Assembly (NCBI GenBank): GCA_963746155.1
Contig: CAVVAB010000012.1
Coordinates: 248,001-312,000 of the forward strand
DNA: 64,000 nt
Source: AC-32 sp963746155
GTDB lineage: Bacteria > Actinomycetota > Thermoleophilia > Gaiellales > Gaiellaceae
Reading direction: 5' to 3'
Shown here: positions 34,547 through 45,250 of the stretch, in pieces
Position numbering within the stretch: the stretch's first letter is position 1
Layout of the letters: each line of letters opens with the position of its first letter
The notes under the pieces: generated by a model
What the model was told of the DNA's origin: nothing
Seen by the model: only the letters and a program-made list of their open reading frames with translations
Database searches by the model: none
Program-made: the position numbers and the translations under genes

Positions 34547-35287
34547 GTGGAGCTCGCCGAGCTGATCCGCGCGCGTCAGCCCTGTGTCGTCCTCACCGGA
34601 GCGGGCGTGAGCACGGAGAGCGGGATTCCGGACTTCCGCTCGCCGACCGGGATGTGGGCGCACGTCGACCCGCTCGAATACGCCTCGCTGGACGCCTTTC
34701 GGAGCGACCCGCTCAAGGTCTGGAGCTTCTACAAGCCGCGGATCGCGATGCTGACCGAGGCAGAGCCGAACGCTGCCCACCTCGCGCTTGCCGAGCTCGA
34801 GCGGCTCGGTTTCGTCCAGGCGGTTGTGACCCAGAACATCGACCGCCTGCACGAGCGCGCAGGGAGCCGCGACGTCGTCGAGGTGCACGGCTCGATCGGC
34901 ACCGCGAGCTGCCCGGGCTGCGGAGAGCGCTACCCGCTGGAGCGGGTGCTCGGCCTCCTGGCCGAGGCGGACGCTCCCGCCTGCCCGTCGTGCGGCGAGA
35001 TCCTCAAGCCGGACGTCGTCTTCTTCGGCGAGCTGCTGCCGCCGGCTGCGATCGACCGCGCGTACGAGCTCGCACGTGGCGCTGCGCTGCTGCTCGTCGT
35101 GGGCTCCGCGCTCGAGGTCTTCCCCGTCGCCGGCCTCCCGCTCGAGACGATCCGGGCTGGAGGCGAGGTCGCGATCGTCAACCGCGGCCCGACCGCGTTC
35201 GACAACAAGGCGTCGCTCCGGGTCGACGGCGCCGCGGGCGAGATCCTGCCGCAGGTCGCCGCCGAGCTACGCGGCGAGGAGCCGTAG
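34547..35287 (+). CDS. NAD-dependent protein deacylase (sirtuin)
   Basis: 246 residues, Sir2 family removing acyl groups from lysines with NAD+. GAGVSTESGIPDFRS (NAD binding), TQNIDRLHERAG, catalytic His in VVEVHGSIG, four zinc Cys in CPGCGERY and CPSCGEIL, VVFFGELLP and GSALEVFPVAGLP. Start GTG 34547 lies 2 bp after the preceding stop, so it is in one operon with the kinase remnant. Confidence 0.94.
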   Translation: MELAELIRARQPCVVLTGAGVSTESGIPDFRSPTGMWAHVDPLEYASLDAFRSDPLKVWSFYKPRIAMLTEAEPNAAHLALAELERLGFVQAVVTQNIDRLHERAGSRDVVEVHGSIGTASCPGCGERYPLERVLGLLAEADAPACPSCGEILKPDVVFFGELLPPAAIDRAYELARGAALLLVVGSALEVFPVAGLPLETIRAGGEVAIVNRGPTAFDNKASLRVDGAAGEILPQVAAELRGEEP

Positions 35288-35296
35288 CAGGCGCGG

Positions 35297-35461
35297 CTAG
35301 GCTGCGGCGCGCTTGAGCGGCCGCTCGTCCAGCACCCGGTCGCACTTCGTGCAGACGGTGCGCTCGACCTCGTACGGGACGCCGAGCCGCTGCACCATGA
35401 CGTAGGTGCGGGCCGGAACGTGCTTGTGGGGTGAGCGCCGGTGGGAGAAGAGCTGGGTCAT
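35297..35461 (-). CDS. Small zinc-ribbon-like protein of 54 aa
   Basis: Begins MTQLFSHRRSPHKHVPARTY and has a CTKCDRVL knuckle (one CxxC) plus several His residues near the N-terminus (HRR, HKH), which could complete a metal site. Highly basic C-terminus (PLKRAAA). ATG 35461 preceded by GAGGAC. Divergent from the L,D-transpeptidase gene. Function unknown; size and composition suggest a nucleic-acid or ribosome-associated protein. Confidence 0.7.
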   Translation of the reverse strand: MTQLFSHRRSPHKHVPARTYVMVQRLGVPYEVERTVCTKCDRVLDERPLKRAAA

Positions 35462-35572
35462 CGTCCTCGATTTGAGCGTAGCGACGGAATCGGAAGCTAC
35501 GACGCCAAAAAGGGTGAGGAGATTGTGGCGATTTGGTAAAGCCTGCTTTGCGTTGGTACTAAGCTCGTCAGG

Positions 35573-36331
35573 GTGCGACACCTTCCGCTCGTTTCGCTGC
35601 TGCCGGTCTGTCTCCTCGCCGCCTCGTGCTCGATGACGCACCGCGAGCTCGGCGGCGTGGCTCCGGCGGCCGCCCCGGCCCCGCACTGCCGTAGCGGCGC
35701 GGCCACGCGGGTCGGCTCGAGCCGCGTGTCGGTCGCGGCGGTCGTGCGCACGCGCGCCCGCGCGTACCGAGGCCCGGGACGGAGGCCCTTCGCGAGCTTC
35801 GGGCGCCTGAACCGGAACGGCTACCCGACCGTCTTCCGCGTGCTCGCATCGGTGCGCCGACGCGACTGCCGCGCAGCCTGGTACCGCGTGCAGCTCCCGG
35901 TCCGGCCGAACGGTGTCACCGGGTTCGTGCGGGCGGGCGCGGTCGACGTCGGCAAGGTGAGGACGCGGATCCGCGTCGACGTCTCCGCGCGTCGGCTCAC
36001 GCTCTTTCGAAACGGGCGGCCGGTGCTCCGGACCGTCGTCGCGGTCGGCTCGCGCGCCACGCCGACGCCGACCGGCAGCTACTACGTCAACCAGCGGCTC
36101 ATCCCGGCGAACACGTCGGGCCCGTACGGCCCGGGCGCGCTCGGGATCTCCGCCTACTCGAACGTCCTCCGGAACTGGGCGCAGGGCGGCCCGGTCGCGA
36201 TCCACGGCACGAACGAGCCGTGGTCGATCGGCCGCGCTGCCTCGAACGGCTGCATCCGCGTGCGCAACCGCGTGCTCCGGCGGCTGTTCGCGGCGACGGC
36301 GGCCGGGACACCGGTCACGATCACCGAGTGA
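35573..36331 (+). CDS. L,D-transpeptidase lipoprotein (YkuD domain)
   Basis: 252 residues. Lipoprotein signal with lipobox LLAASC; an SH3-like middle part (YPTVFRVLASVRRRDCRAAW); YkuD domain from ~125 (IRVDVSARRLTLFRNGRPVL) with catalytic His in VAIHGTNEPW and Cys ~227 in ASNGCIRV. Forms 3-3 peptidoglycan cross-links or anchors proteins. GTG 35573 is 10 nt after TACTAA (35557-35562). Confidence 0.92.
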   Translation: MRHLPLVSLLPVCLLAASCSMTHRELGGVAPAAAPAPHCRSGAATRVGSSRVSVAAVVRTRARAYRGPGRRPFASFGRLNRNGYPTVFRVLASVRRRDCRAAWYRVQLPVRPNGVTGFVRAGAVDVGKVRTRIRVDVSARRLTLFRNGRPVLRTVVAVGSRATPTPTGSYYVNQRLIPANTSGPYGPGALGISAYSNVLRNWAQGGPVAIHGTNEPWSIGRAASNGCIRVRNRVLRRLFAATAAGTPVTITE

Positions 36332-37848
36332 CGCGCAGGGTCCGCATCGTCTTCGTGGCGGCGGTGCTGACGGCAGGGCTCGCGGCCACGCTTGCCGCGC
36401 TCGCCGGGAGCCCGAGCCCGCCCGCGCCCGACCCGCAGGAGGCGATCCTCGACGGCTGCGGCCGCAACTACATCGACCAGACGCAACGGCTGATCCCGAC
36501 CTGGGTCTACGTCGGCGACCGCAACGCGCCGGCGAGCGGCCCACCGCCGCCGACGCAGCGGCTCGAGGGCGTCATCTCGTCGCGCTACGTCCCCGATCTC
36601 GCCGTGCATCCGACCGAGGAGGACCTGCCGCCCATCCACCGCGCCTACGACTTCAACTTCGACGTGCTTCCCGATGCGGCGTACACGGGCCTCCTGGGCG
36701 GCGACCCGGCCCAGCACACCGGCAACTACGCGGGCACGAGCCCCTCGACCGGGCGCGTGCACGTCGAGCGCGAGCAGGCCGCGCTTCCCCGCTTCGCGTG
36801 GCCCGAGAAGGGCGACCGGGTCGCGATCGTCGGCTCCTGGATCTGGGACTGCGGCCACTGGACGCCCGCGGGCGAGCGCACCGAGATCCACTCGTACCGC
36901 GCGCTGTGGGTCGCACGGCGCGGAGGCGCGCCTTCGCCGTTCAGCCCGCGCGGCGAGAGCGAGGGCGATCTCTACCTCTCGAGCGACCGGACCTATGCAG
37001 GCGTCGAGGCGGACTGCGCGCACGCGGCGAAGGGCGACCGCGTTGCGTTCCAGGCCTGCCTCGCGACCGAGAGCAGGTGGCAGGACATCAGCGGCACGTA
37101 CTCCTTCTCGTTGCGGGTCCCCCCGCGGCCGGCGAAAAGCTCCCGGCTGAAGGTGCGCGTGCTCGACGCCGGCAGCTCCGCGGGTGCGCCGCGAGTCCGC
37201 ACGAGCGTCCACGGCCGCAGGGTTGACGTGACCGTCACGGTCGACGCTCCCGCTCGGAGGCTCGTCGTTGCGAAGCGCGTCCTCGCCGGCTGGACAGGAG
37301 CACCCGCGCCGGTCCATCTGCGCGTCCGCTTCGTGCGCCTGCTCGTCCGGCGCGCGATGGATCCGGGCTGCCCGAACGGCGCGGCGATGTGCGGCTCGAA
37401 GCAGACGACGCACGGCGAGCAGCTCTCCACGCCGCCCGGCGAGTGGAACGTCTACCTGGACGCGGGCGGGATCTGGACGGTCTGGGGCAACGGCCTGGTG
37501 CGTGCGCGTGACGGCCAGGTCTTCCGCAACGGGCCGACCGTGAACCTCTACGTCCCTCGCGCGGCGCCCTGGCGCCTGTTCGTCTTCACGCGCGAATGCG
37601 ACTGGGGACGGCTCGGCAACGCGGACGGCGCCGGGCATGCGATGTCCCCGTGCCCGCGGCCGCAGGAGGTCGGGACCTTCGACGGCGACGACGTGCCCGG
37701 GATGATCGTCAACCGCTTCAGGTCCCCGGTCGCGTCGCTCGGCCGCCACCGCGGCCGCCCGTCGAAGGTCGGCACGACGTGCCCGCGCGTGAACAGGCTC
37801 GGCTGCTACGAGCTCGAGTACGTCGTCACGCGCGTCGGCGCCCGGTAG
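36328..37848 (+). CDS. Secreted protein of unknown function, coupled to L,D-transpeptidase
   Basis: 506 residues starting at a GTG that overlaps the transpeptidase stop (GTGA). N-terminal signal (RIVFVAAVLTAGLAATLAAL). Around six scattered Cys pairs, WVYVGDRNAP, SWIWDCGHWTPAGERTEIHSYRAL and FTRECDWG suggest extracellular beta-sandwich domains with disulfides; a metal- or ligand-binding role is possible. No catalytic family recognised. The coupling implies that it is made together with the transpeptidase. Confidence 0.72.
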   Translation: MTRRVRIVFVAAVLTAGLAATLAALAGSPSPPAPDPQEAILDGCGRNYIDQTQRLIPTWVYVGDRNAPASGPPPPTQRLEGVISSRYVPDLAVHPTEEDLPPIHRAYDFNFDVLPDAAYTGLLGGDPAQHTGNYAGTSPSTGRVHVEREQAALPRFAWPEKGDRVAIVGSWIWDCGHWTPAGERTEIHSYRALWVARRGGAPSPFSPRGESEGDLYLSSDRTYAGVEADCAHAAKGDRVAFQACLATESRWQDISGTYSFSLRVPPRPAKSSRLKVRVLDAGSSAGAPRVRTSVHGRRVDVTVTVDAPARRLVVAKRVLAGWTGAPAPVHLRVRFVRLLVRRAMDPGCPNGAAMCGSKQTTHGEQLSTPPGEWNVYLDAGGIWTVWGNGLVRARDGQVFRNGPTVNLYVPRAAPWRLFVFTRECDWGRLGNADGAGHAMSPCPRPQEVGTFDGDDVPGMIVNRFRSPVASLGRHRGRPSKVGTTCPRVNRLGCYELEYVVTRVGAR

Positions 37849-37895
37849 CCTGGGGAGGGTCTAGTAGGGTCCGCGGCCGACGAAAGGCGGAGCGA

Positions 37896-38210
37896 ATGGC
37901 TGAGCCAAAGAGAGATCTCAAGCAGGACCTGATCGGGATCCTGACCGACCGGGGCGAGGACGTCGTGGGCCGCATCGTCGACCTGCCCGCGACCCAGCGC
38001 GTGCTCGAGGCCGGCAAGGACCTCAGGGAGCGCGTCGACGAGCTGCAGAAGAAAGTGCGCGGGATCGACGAGCTCGAGAAGCGGGTCGCTGCTCTCGAGC
38101 GCAGGGTCGCGAAGCTCACCGGCCAGGGCGGCGGGCGGAAGACGACAACCACGAGGGCGAAGGCGAAGCCCAAGCCGAAGCCCAAGCCGAAGGCGGACGC
38201 GGGCAGCTAG
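37896..38210 (+). CDS. Small coiled-coil protein with Lys/Pro tail
   Basis: 104 residues: amphipathic helix and coiled coil (LRERVDELQKKVRGIDELEK and KRVAALERRVAKLTGQGG), then a repetitive basic tail (KPKPKPKPK). The composition resembles small phasin- or nucleoid-associated helical proteins, but no family is certain. ATG 37896 follows AAAGGCGG. Convergent with the lipid kinase gene, overlapping by 4 bp. Confidence 0.7.
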   Translation: MAEPKRDLKQDLIGILTDRGEDVVGRIVDLPATQRVLEAGKDLRERVDELQKKVRGIDELEKRVAALERRVAKLTGQGGGRKTTTTRAKAKPKPKPKPKADAGS

Positions 38211-39115
38211 CGCGGCACGCGCAGGCGCAGCGCCTGCGCGACCACCTCGAAGTGAACCGGCGTCGTGCCGGGCTGCTCGCCGTCGAGCTCGACGGGGAGC
38301 GGGGCGGGCGCGTCGATCTCGACCGAGGCACCTCGTAGCACCTCGGCCTTCGGGTGCGGCAGGTGCTTTCCGCGGTAGGTCTTCGGAAGGGTCAGCAGCA
38401 GGTCGCGTTTCGTGAGGTCGCCGATCGTCAGGACGTCGAAGAGGCCGTCGTCGGGCTCGGCGTCCGGGCAGACCATCATCCCGCCCCCGAAGTAGCGGCC
38501 GTTCGCGACGACGACGTCGTGCATCCGGCCGCTCCGCCGCTCGCCGTCGACGGTCACGTTCACCTCGCCGTTCTGCCAGCGGGCGAAGACGGCGAACGTC
38601 GCCCAGAGGTACGACGCCTTGCCGCCGAGCGCCTTCGTGGTGTCGTTCGCGCGCCTGGCGATCGCGCCGCTCATCCCGGCGCTCGCGATGTTCGCGAAGT
38701 ACGACTCCTCCTCGCTCCCTTCCCAGGAGCGATACCGGGCACGACCGAGGTCGATCGTTCGCGTGCTGCCGTCGCGCGCGACCGCGACGGCGTCGTCGAA
38801 CCGCTTCGGGATCTTGTACGTCCGGACGAAGTCGAAGCCCGTCCCGCGCGGGATCACGGCCAGCTCGACACCGGCGCGCCCCGCAATCCCCTGCACGACC
38901 TCGTTCACGGTGCCGTCGCCGCCGACCGCGACGAGCAGCGTTGCCCCACCGTCGGCCGCCTGTCGGGCGAGCCCGCCGAGCTGGCCCTGCCGCTCCGAGA
39001 CGAGCGCGTCCCCGACGACGCCGAGCGCAGCCGCGCGGTGCGCGAGCTCCGGCCAGCGGCGTCCCGTCGAGCCGTTGTCGGCGGCCGGATTGACGAGGAA
39101 GACGGTCTCGCTAAT
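38207..39115 (-). CDS. Diacylglycerol/lipid kinase family protein, likely ATT start
   Basis: 302 residues. N-terminal TVFLVNPAADNGSTGRRW and LLVAVGGDGTVNEVVQG (the GGDGT ATP-binding motif), then YLWATFAVFARWQNGEV and DAEPDDGLFDVLTIGDLTK: YegS/BmrU-like lipid kinases. The conserved N-terminus lies upstream of the first ATG/GTG/TTG; reading back, the frame reaches ATT at 39115, which overlaps the TAG of the preceding gene (ATTAG), and a stop lies four codons further up. ATT initiation by translational coupling is therefore proposed. Confidence 0.85.
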   Translation of the reverse strand: MSETVFLVNPAADNGSTGRRWPELAHRAAALGVVGDALVSERQGQLGGLARQAADGGATLLVAVGGDGTVNEVVQGIAGRAGVELAVIPRGTGFDFVRTYKIPKRFDDAVAVARDGSTRTIDLGRARYRSWEGSEEESYFANIASAGMSGAIARRANDTTKALGGKASYLWATFAVFARWQNGEVNVTVDGERRSGRMHDVVVANGRYFGGGMMVCPDAEPDDGLFDVLTIGDLTKRDLLLTLPKTYRGKHLPHPKAEVLRGASVEIDAPAPLPVELDGEQPGTTPVHFEVVAQALRLRVPR

Positions 39116-39830
39116 GGCTCGGGCTCGAGGTCACGGTCGCCAGCGCGACGCGCGTCATCCGGTCGACGGCGGCCCGGAGGTCGTCGTCCGAGATCCGGGT
39201 GAACTCTTCGCCGATCACGATGTCGCTCACGGTCAGGAGACAGCCCGCGTGCACGCTCCGGAGCGCGCCGATCGTGAAGAGCACGGCGGCCTCCATCTCG
39301 ACGCCGAGCACGCCGCGCTCGGACCAGCGCTTGTGCCGCTCGGGGTCGGGGTCGTAGAACGTGTCACTCGAGGCGATCGCTCCCACCCGCACCGGCTGGC
39401 CGAGCTCCTTCGCGGCGTGGACGGCGCCGTGGACGAGCTCCCAGTCTGCGGTTGGCGTGTGCGGCTCGCCGCCCACGTAGTGACGCGCCGTGCCGTCGGC
39501 CGGGACGGCCGAGACGGCGACGATCAGGTCGCCGAGCTGCAGGTCGTGCTGCAGCCCACCGCACGTCCCGACGCGCAGGAAGCGCTTCACGCCGAGCTGG
39601 ACGAGCTCCTCCATGACGATCGCGGCCGAGGGGCAGCCCATCCCGGTCGCCTGCACGGAGACCGGCGCGCCCTCGTACTCGCCCGAGTACCCGAGCATGC
39701 CCCGCTCCGCGTTTCTCTGGACGACGTTGTCGAGGTAGGTCTCCGCGATGTACTTCGCGCGGAGGGGGTCGCCGGGGAGGAGGCAGGCTTCGCCGTAGTC
39801 ACCCGGTTCGGCGCGGACGTGGATCGGCAT
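39111..39830 (-). CDS. deoD: Purine-nucleoside phosphorylase
   Basis: 239 residues, hexameric DeoD type: phosphate loop LLPGDPLRAKYIAETYL, GTCGGLQHDLQLGDLIV, nucleoside-site VEMEAAVLFTI and catalytic-region Asp in TVSDIVIGEEF. Releases the base from purine nucleosides with phosphate. ATG 39830 is preceded by TAGGCT with 6-nt spacing. Followed by the overlapping lipid kinase gene. Confidence 0.93.
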   Translation of the reverse strand: MPIHVRAEPGDYGEACLLPGDPLRAKYIAETYLDNVVQRNAERGMLGYSGEYEGAPVSVQATGMGCPSAAIVMEELVQLGVKRFLRVGTCGGLQHDLQLGDLIVAVSAVPADGTARHYVGGEPHTPTADWELVHGAVHAAKELGQPVRVGAIASSDTFYDPDPERHKRWSERGVLGVEMEAAVLFTIGALRSVHAGCLLTVSDIVIGEEFTRISDDDLRAAVDRMTRVALATVTSSPSH

Positions 39831-39837
39831 TCCGAAA

Positions 39838-39846
39838 GCCTAGAGT
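39838..39846. promoter_or_regulatory. Interlocked divergent -10 elements (deoD / acetyltransferase)
   Basis: Minus strand TAGGCT (39843-39838) is 6 nt (TTCGGA) before the deoD ATG. Plus strand TAGAGT (39841-39846) is 11 nt before ATG 39858. They share the central CTA, so the two promoters cannot both be open at once. Confidence 0.5.
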
Positions 39847-39857
39847 GTCGCGAGCCG

Positions 39858-40637
39858 ATGCCCACGCTCAAGCAGCCGCGGCTGGACGAGATCCTCGCGT
39901 TCTGCGCGGAGGACCCGATCGAGCGCGTGTTCCTCGAGGACGTCGCGCGGCGTGGCTACGGACGCTTCACGGCAGTGGAGGGGAACGGCCGTCTCGAGGC
40001 GCTGTGCCACGTCGGCTCGAACGTCGTTCCGTCCGGGACCGGATGTGCCGCGTTCGCGGACGTGGCCGCTGCCGGGCGCGCGCTTATGCTCATCGGGGAG
40101 GAGGGCGCGGTCACCGATCTCTGGGAAACGGCCCGCGCCCAGTTGCCGTCGCCGCGCGAAGACCGGCCGGGACAACCCGTCTACGTCCTCGAGCGCCCAC
40201 CCGAGCCGGGGGAGACGGGCCTGCGGCCTGCGACCGAAGACGACTTCGACCTGCTGGTTCCCGCGTGCGCGGAGGCGCACCGCGAGGAGATCGGGATCGA
40301 CCCGCTCGCGCGTGACCCCGAGAGCTTTCGCTGGCGCACGCGGATGCAGATCGACGACGGGCGCTCGTGGATCTGGGTGGACGACGGCACGATCCTGTTC
40401 AAGGCGGAAGCATCGGCGTGGACGCCGTCCGCGGTGCAGCTTCAGCAGGTGTGGGTCGACCCTGCCGTGCGCGGACAGAAGTACGCGCAGCGGGGCATGC
40501 GCGACCTCTGCCGGCTCCTGCTCGAGCGCGTGCCCGCCGTCTGCCTCTTCGTGCGTGCGGAGAACGCGCCGGCGATTCGGGTCTACGAGGCGATCGGCAT
40601 GCGCCGCGTGGCCTCGTACCGGTCGCTGATCTTCTGA
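39858..40637 (+). CDS. DUF4081 plus GNAT-domain acetyltransferase
   Basis: 259 residues. N-terminal DUF4081-like region (ILAFCAEDPIERVFLEDVA, LEALCHVGSNVVPSG) and C-terminal GNAT (~120-259): LRPATEDDFDLLVPACAEAH, ILFKAEASAWTPSAVQLQQVW, DPAVRGQKYAQRGMRDL (acetyl-CoA loop), FVRAENAPAIRVYEAIGMR. This architecture occurs widely in actinobacteria; substrate unknown. ATG 39858 with TAGAGT upstream. Confidence 0.85.
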   Translation: MPTLKQPRLDEILAFCAEDPIERVFLEDVARRGYGRFTAVEGNGRLEALCHVGSNVVPSGTGCAAFADVAAAGRALMLIGEEGAVTDLWETARAQLPSPREDRPGQPVYVLERPPEPGETGLRPATEDDFDLLVPACAEAHREEIGIDPLARDPESFRWRTRMQIDDGRSWIWVDDGTILFKAEASAWTPSAVQLQQVWVDPAVRGQKYAQRGMRDLCRLLLERVPAVCLFVRAENAPAIRVYEAIGMRRVASYRSLIF

Positions 40638-40703
40638 CCGATTCGTGCCGTTTGCGGCAAGTTCGCCTATACCCCGGTTTGGGGGTAGTCACGCTCGCGC
40701 GTC

Positions 40704-41186
40704 GTGCCGAGAATTGGGTTCGTGCGGCGCCTCGGCCTCACTGCGGCTGGCCTTCTCGCCATGCTCACGCTTGCGCTGACGCTCGCCCATGCCGGGCGGG
40801 CGCGGCCCTCGCTTGCCCACACGTGCTCGGCGCCCGATCGGCAGTTCATCCAGGCTGCGCGGACGAACATGACCGCGCTCGGCATCTGGGCCGACCAGTA
40901 CCAGAGCGGCGACGCGGACGGAAGCGACGTCGTGCGGGAGGCGAGGGGCGCGGCGAAGACGGTTCAAGGAATGGGGCCGACCGATCCGTCGCTTCGGCAG
41001 ACGAGGCGGCTGATGGTCGGGATGCTCACGGAGTACGCGAGAGCCGTGCAGTTGCAGGAGCACAAGGGCAACGCAGGCCCGCACATGTACCGCGCCTACG
41101 GGCTGGCGAACTACGCGCACGGCGTGCTCGAGAAGGCACAGCCGGCCCTCTCGGCCCGCGGCTGCGACCTCAGCCCGCTGCTCTGA
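40704..41186 (+). CDS. Small secreted protein, unknown function
   Basis: 160 residues: signal peptide (GLTAAGLLAMLTLALTLAHA), then an alpha-helical domain with two Cys (TCSAPDRQF and RGCDLSPLL) that could form a disulfide joining the ends. MTALGIWADQYQSGDADGSD and MVGMLTEYARAVQLQEHKGN are the most distinctive parts. GTG start. Family not recognised. Confidence 0.7.
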   Translation: MPRIGFVRRLGLTAAGLLAMLTLALTLAHAGRARPSLAHTCSAPDRQFIQAARTNMTALGIWADQYQSGDADGSDVVREARGAAKTVQGMGPTDPSLRQTRRLMVGMLTEYARAVQLQEHKGNAGPHMYRAYGLANYAHGVLEKAQPALSARGCDLSPLL

Positions 41187-41342
41187 TCCGAAGGCGGCCT
41201 CGAGCCGCTACCCAGAGCGGTCCCCTTAGTACGGCGCGCCCAGCCTCCTCCCCGCCGAGAGCGTAACCAGCAAGTACGCACGCGTGTGTGACCCGTTCGT
41301 GACGAAAGCGTGACGCTTGCGCGCGGCTGCAAGACTGTCTCC

Positions 41343-42323
41343 ATGAGCGCCACGCCCGGGGAGCTGCGGTCGAGGATCGAAGAGCACATCCGCACTCACG
41401 AGCTGATCGCGCCGGGCGGAGCCGTGACCGCGCTCGTCTCGGGGGGAGCGGACTCGACCTGCCTCTGGCACTCGCTCAGAGCGCTCGGCTACCGCGTCGA
41501 CGCGCTCCACGTGAACCACGGCCTCCGCGGCCGCGAGGCGGACCAGGACGCCGGCTTCTGCCGCGATGTCCTCGGCGCCGAGGTCGTCGAGGCCACGCCG
41601 CCTGCCCGCGCCACCGAGGACGCGCTCCGCGAGCTTCGCTACTCGTTCGCGCGCGACCGGCTCCGCGCGACCGGCCACACCGCCTCGGACCAGGTCGAGA
41701 CGGTCATCTACCGCCTCGTCGCGAGCGGCTCCACGAAGGCGATCAAGCCGAAGCGCGAGGACGGAGTCGTGCGCCCGCTCCTTCCCCTCTGGCGCGAGGA
41801 GACCGAGGCCTACTGCCGGGCCGAGCGGCTCGAGTTCCGCACCGACAGCTCCAACCCCGACACGAGCCGGGGCCTGATCCGCGAGGAGATCCTCCCGCTC
41901 CTGCGCCAACTGCATCCGGGTGCCGAGCGAAACCTCCTGCGCCTGGCCGAACCGCGCCCGTCGAGGCTCGACGACCTCCTCGCCGCGAGCGCCGGCTCGA
42001 GGCGGGTCGATCTCGGCAACGGCCTCACCGCGGTCCGCGAGTACGACCGCGTCTGGGTCGAGCAGACCCCGGTCGCGCTGGAAGGAGACGTCCGCTGGGG
42101 TCGGTGGCGGATTGAATCCGAGCTCTCAGGCCTTAAGGTACGTAGCTGGCGGCCCGGCGACAGGCTTGCCGGGCGCCGCAAGAAGATCCAGGACGTGTTC
42201 GTCGACGCCAAGATCCCGAGATCCGAGCGCGAAGCGTGGCCGCTTGTCGTGCGCGGACAGGAGGTCGTGGCCGTGCCGGGAATTATCGACGCCCCGGGCA
42301 TCCGGGCCAGGAGGGACGCGTGA
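41343..42323 (+). CDS. tilS: tRNA(Ile)-lysidine synthase
   Basis: 326 residues. PP-loop LVSGGADST (SGGxDS), HVNHGLRGREADQDAGFC, RYSFARDRL and GHTASDQVETVIYRLV. C-terminal TilS domain with RSWRPGDRLAGRRKKIQDVFVDAKIP. Modifies C34 of tRNA-Ile(CAU) to lysidine. It ends with a GTGA overlap into hpt, the usual tilS-hpt-ftsH order. Confidence 0.95.
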   Translation: MSATPGELRSRIEEHIRTHELIAPGGAVTALVSGGADSTCLWHSLRALGYRVDALHVNHGLRGREADQDAGFCRDVLGAEVVEATPPARATEDALRELRYSFARDRLRATGHTASDQVETVIYRLVASGSTKAIKPKREDGVVRPLLPLWREETEAYCRAERLEFRTDSSNPDTSRGLIREEILPLLRQLHPGAERNLLRLAEPRPSRLDDLLAASAGSRRVDLGNGLTAVREYDRVWVEQTPVALEGDVRWGRWRIESELSGLKVRSWRPGDRLAGRRKKIQDVFVDAKIPRSEREAWPLVVRGQEVVAVPGIIDAPGIRARRDA

Positions 42324-42895
42324 CCGAGACGAAGAGCTTCGAGACCGACCTGGAGTACGGAGTCGGCGAGATCCTCGTCGACGAAGAGACGCTCCGGGCG
42401 CGCGTCGCCGAGCTCGGCGCCGAGGTCTCGGCCGACTACCGCGGCCGCGACCTGCTCCTGATCGGCGTCCTCAAAGGCGCCGTCTTCTTCATGGCCGACC
42501 TGATGCGCCACCTGACGATCCCCTGCGAGGTCGACTTCATGGCGATCTCGAGCTACGGCGACTCGACCGACTCCTCGGGGATCGTCCGCATCCTCAAGGA
42601 TCTCGACATCAACATCGAGGGGCGCGACGTCCTCGTTGTCGAGGACATCATCGACTCGGGCCTGACCCTCTCCTACCTGATGCGGAACCTCGAGTCGCGA
42701 GAGCCCGCGACGCTCGAGGTGTGCGCGTTGCTGACCAAGCCCTCGCGGCGGCAGATCGACGTGCCCGTGCGCTACGTCGGGTTCGAGATCCCCGACCGCT
42801 TCGTCGTCGGCTACGGGCTCGACTTCGCCGAGCGCTACCGCAACCTCCCGTACGTCGCGGTCATGAGCCAGGACCTCGGCGGAACGGGTCTCTAG
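42320..42895 (+). CDS. hpt: Hypoxanthine phosphoribosyltransferase
   Basis: 191 residues, purine salvage. PRPP motif VLVVEDIIDSGLTL, LLLIGVLKGAVFFMADL and the flexible-loop SSYGDST; VGYGLDFAERYRNLPYV near the C-terminus. GTG 42320 overlaps the tilS stop and has AGGAGGGA upstream. Confidence 0.95.
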   Translation: MTETKSFETDLEYGVGEILVDEETLRARVAELGAEVSADYRGRDLLLIGVLKGAVFFMADLMRHLTIPCEVDFMAISSYGDSTDSSGIVRILKDLDINIEGRDVLVVEDIIDSGLTLSYLMRNLESREPATLEVCALLTKPSRRQIDVPVRYVGFEIPDRFVVGYGLDFAERYRNLPYVAVMSQDLGGTGL

Positions 42896-42989
42896 CAGGA
42901 AAAACTCCGCCTTCCGGGAAGTCCGCACGCCATGAGACGGGCAGAGGTCGAGTTCATGTGCGCTGGTACCCTTTGCCGATAGAGGCCTA

Positions 42990-44948
<1,959 letters not shown>

Positions 44949-44996
44949 CTCCGCTCGCGCTTGCGCGCTAGTGACGTTGTCTGGTCTGGTGAGAGG

Positions 44997-45016
44997 ACCC
45001 TCGCCCAGGCGAGGGT
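44997..45016. terminator. Bidirectional hairpin between ftsH and a convergent small gene
   Basis: ACCCTCGCC CA GGCGAGGGT, perfect 9-bp stem in the gap between two convergent genes; no T tract. Its right half (GCCCAGGCGAGGG) resembles the right flank of repeat R1 at 45284-45300. Confidence 0.5.
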
Positions 45017-45234
45017 CAGTAGCGGTCGTAATGTTGGTCGTCTCGCCGCACCCACCACCAGCCGCCCATCGCAACGACCAGCAGCAGGAACAAGGCTCCG
45101 AGCAGCCAGCCCTGCCATCCGCCTGCACGAATCGCACCTATCCCGATCACGCTGAGCAGGACGAGACCGCCGAGGCCGCGGAACCAGTCACCGACGTACC
45201 GCACCCGCGCCATTCCGTGCCGCTCGCGGGTCAT
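45016..45234 (-). CDS. Small membrane protein of 72 aa
   Basis: Begins MTRERHGMARVRYVGDWFRG; two hydrophobic segments (LGGLVLLSVIGIGAIRAGG and WLLGALFLLLVVAMGGWWWV) separated by a short turn, ending RRDDQHYDRY. Probably a two-helix hairpin membrane protein. ATG 45234; alternative ATG 45213. Upstream starts reach into repeat R1 and are not trusted. Function unknown. Confidence 0.6.
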   Translation of the reverse strand: MTRERHGMARVRYVGDWFRGLGGLVLLSVIGIGAIRAGGWQGWLLGALFLLLVVAMGGWWWVRRDDQHYDRY

Positions 45235-45250
45235 ACCTAGGAATGTCGCG

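Noticed and set aside
45003..45019. A seventh, leftmost array repeat
   Set aside because: Only the right-flank part (GCCCAGGCGAGGGTCAG) is present; the conserved GACATTCCC core is missing, and the sequence is explained by the hairpin at 44997-45016.
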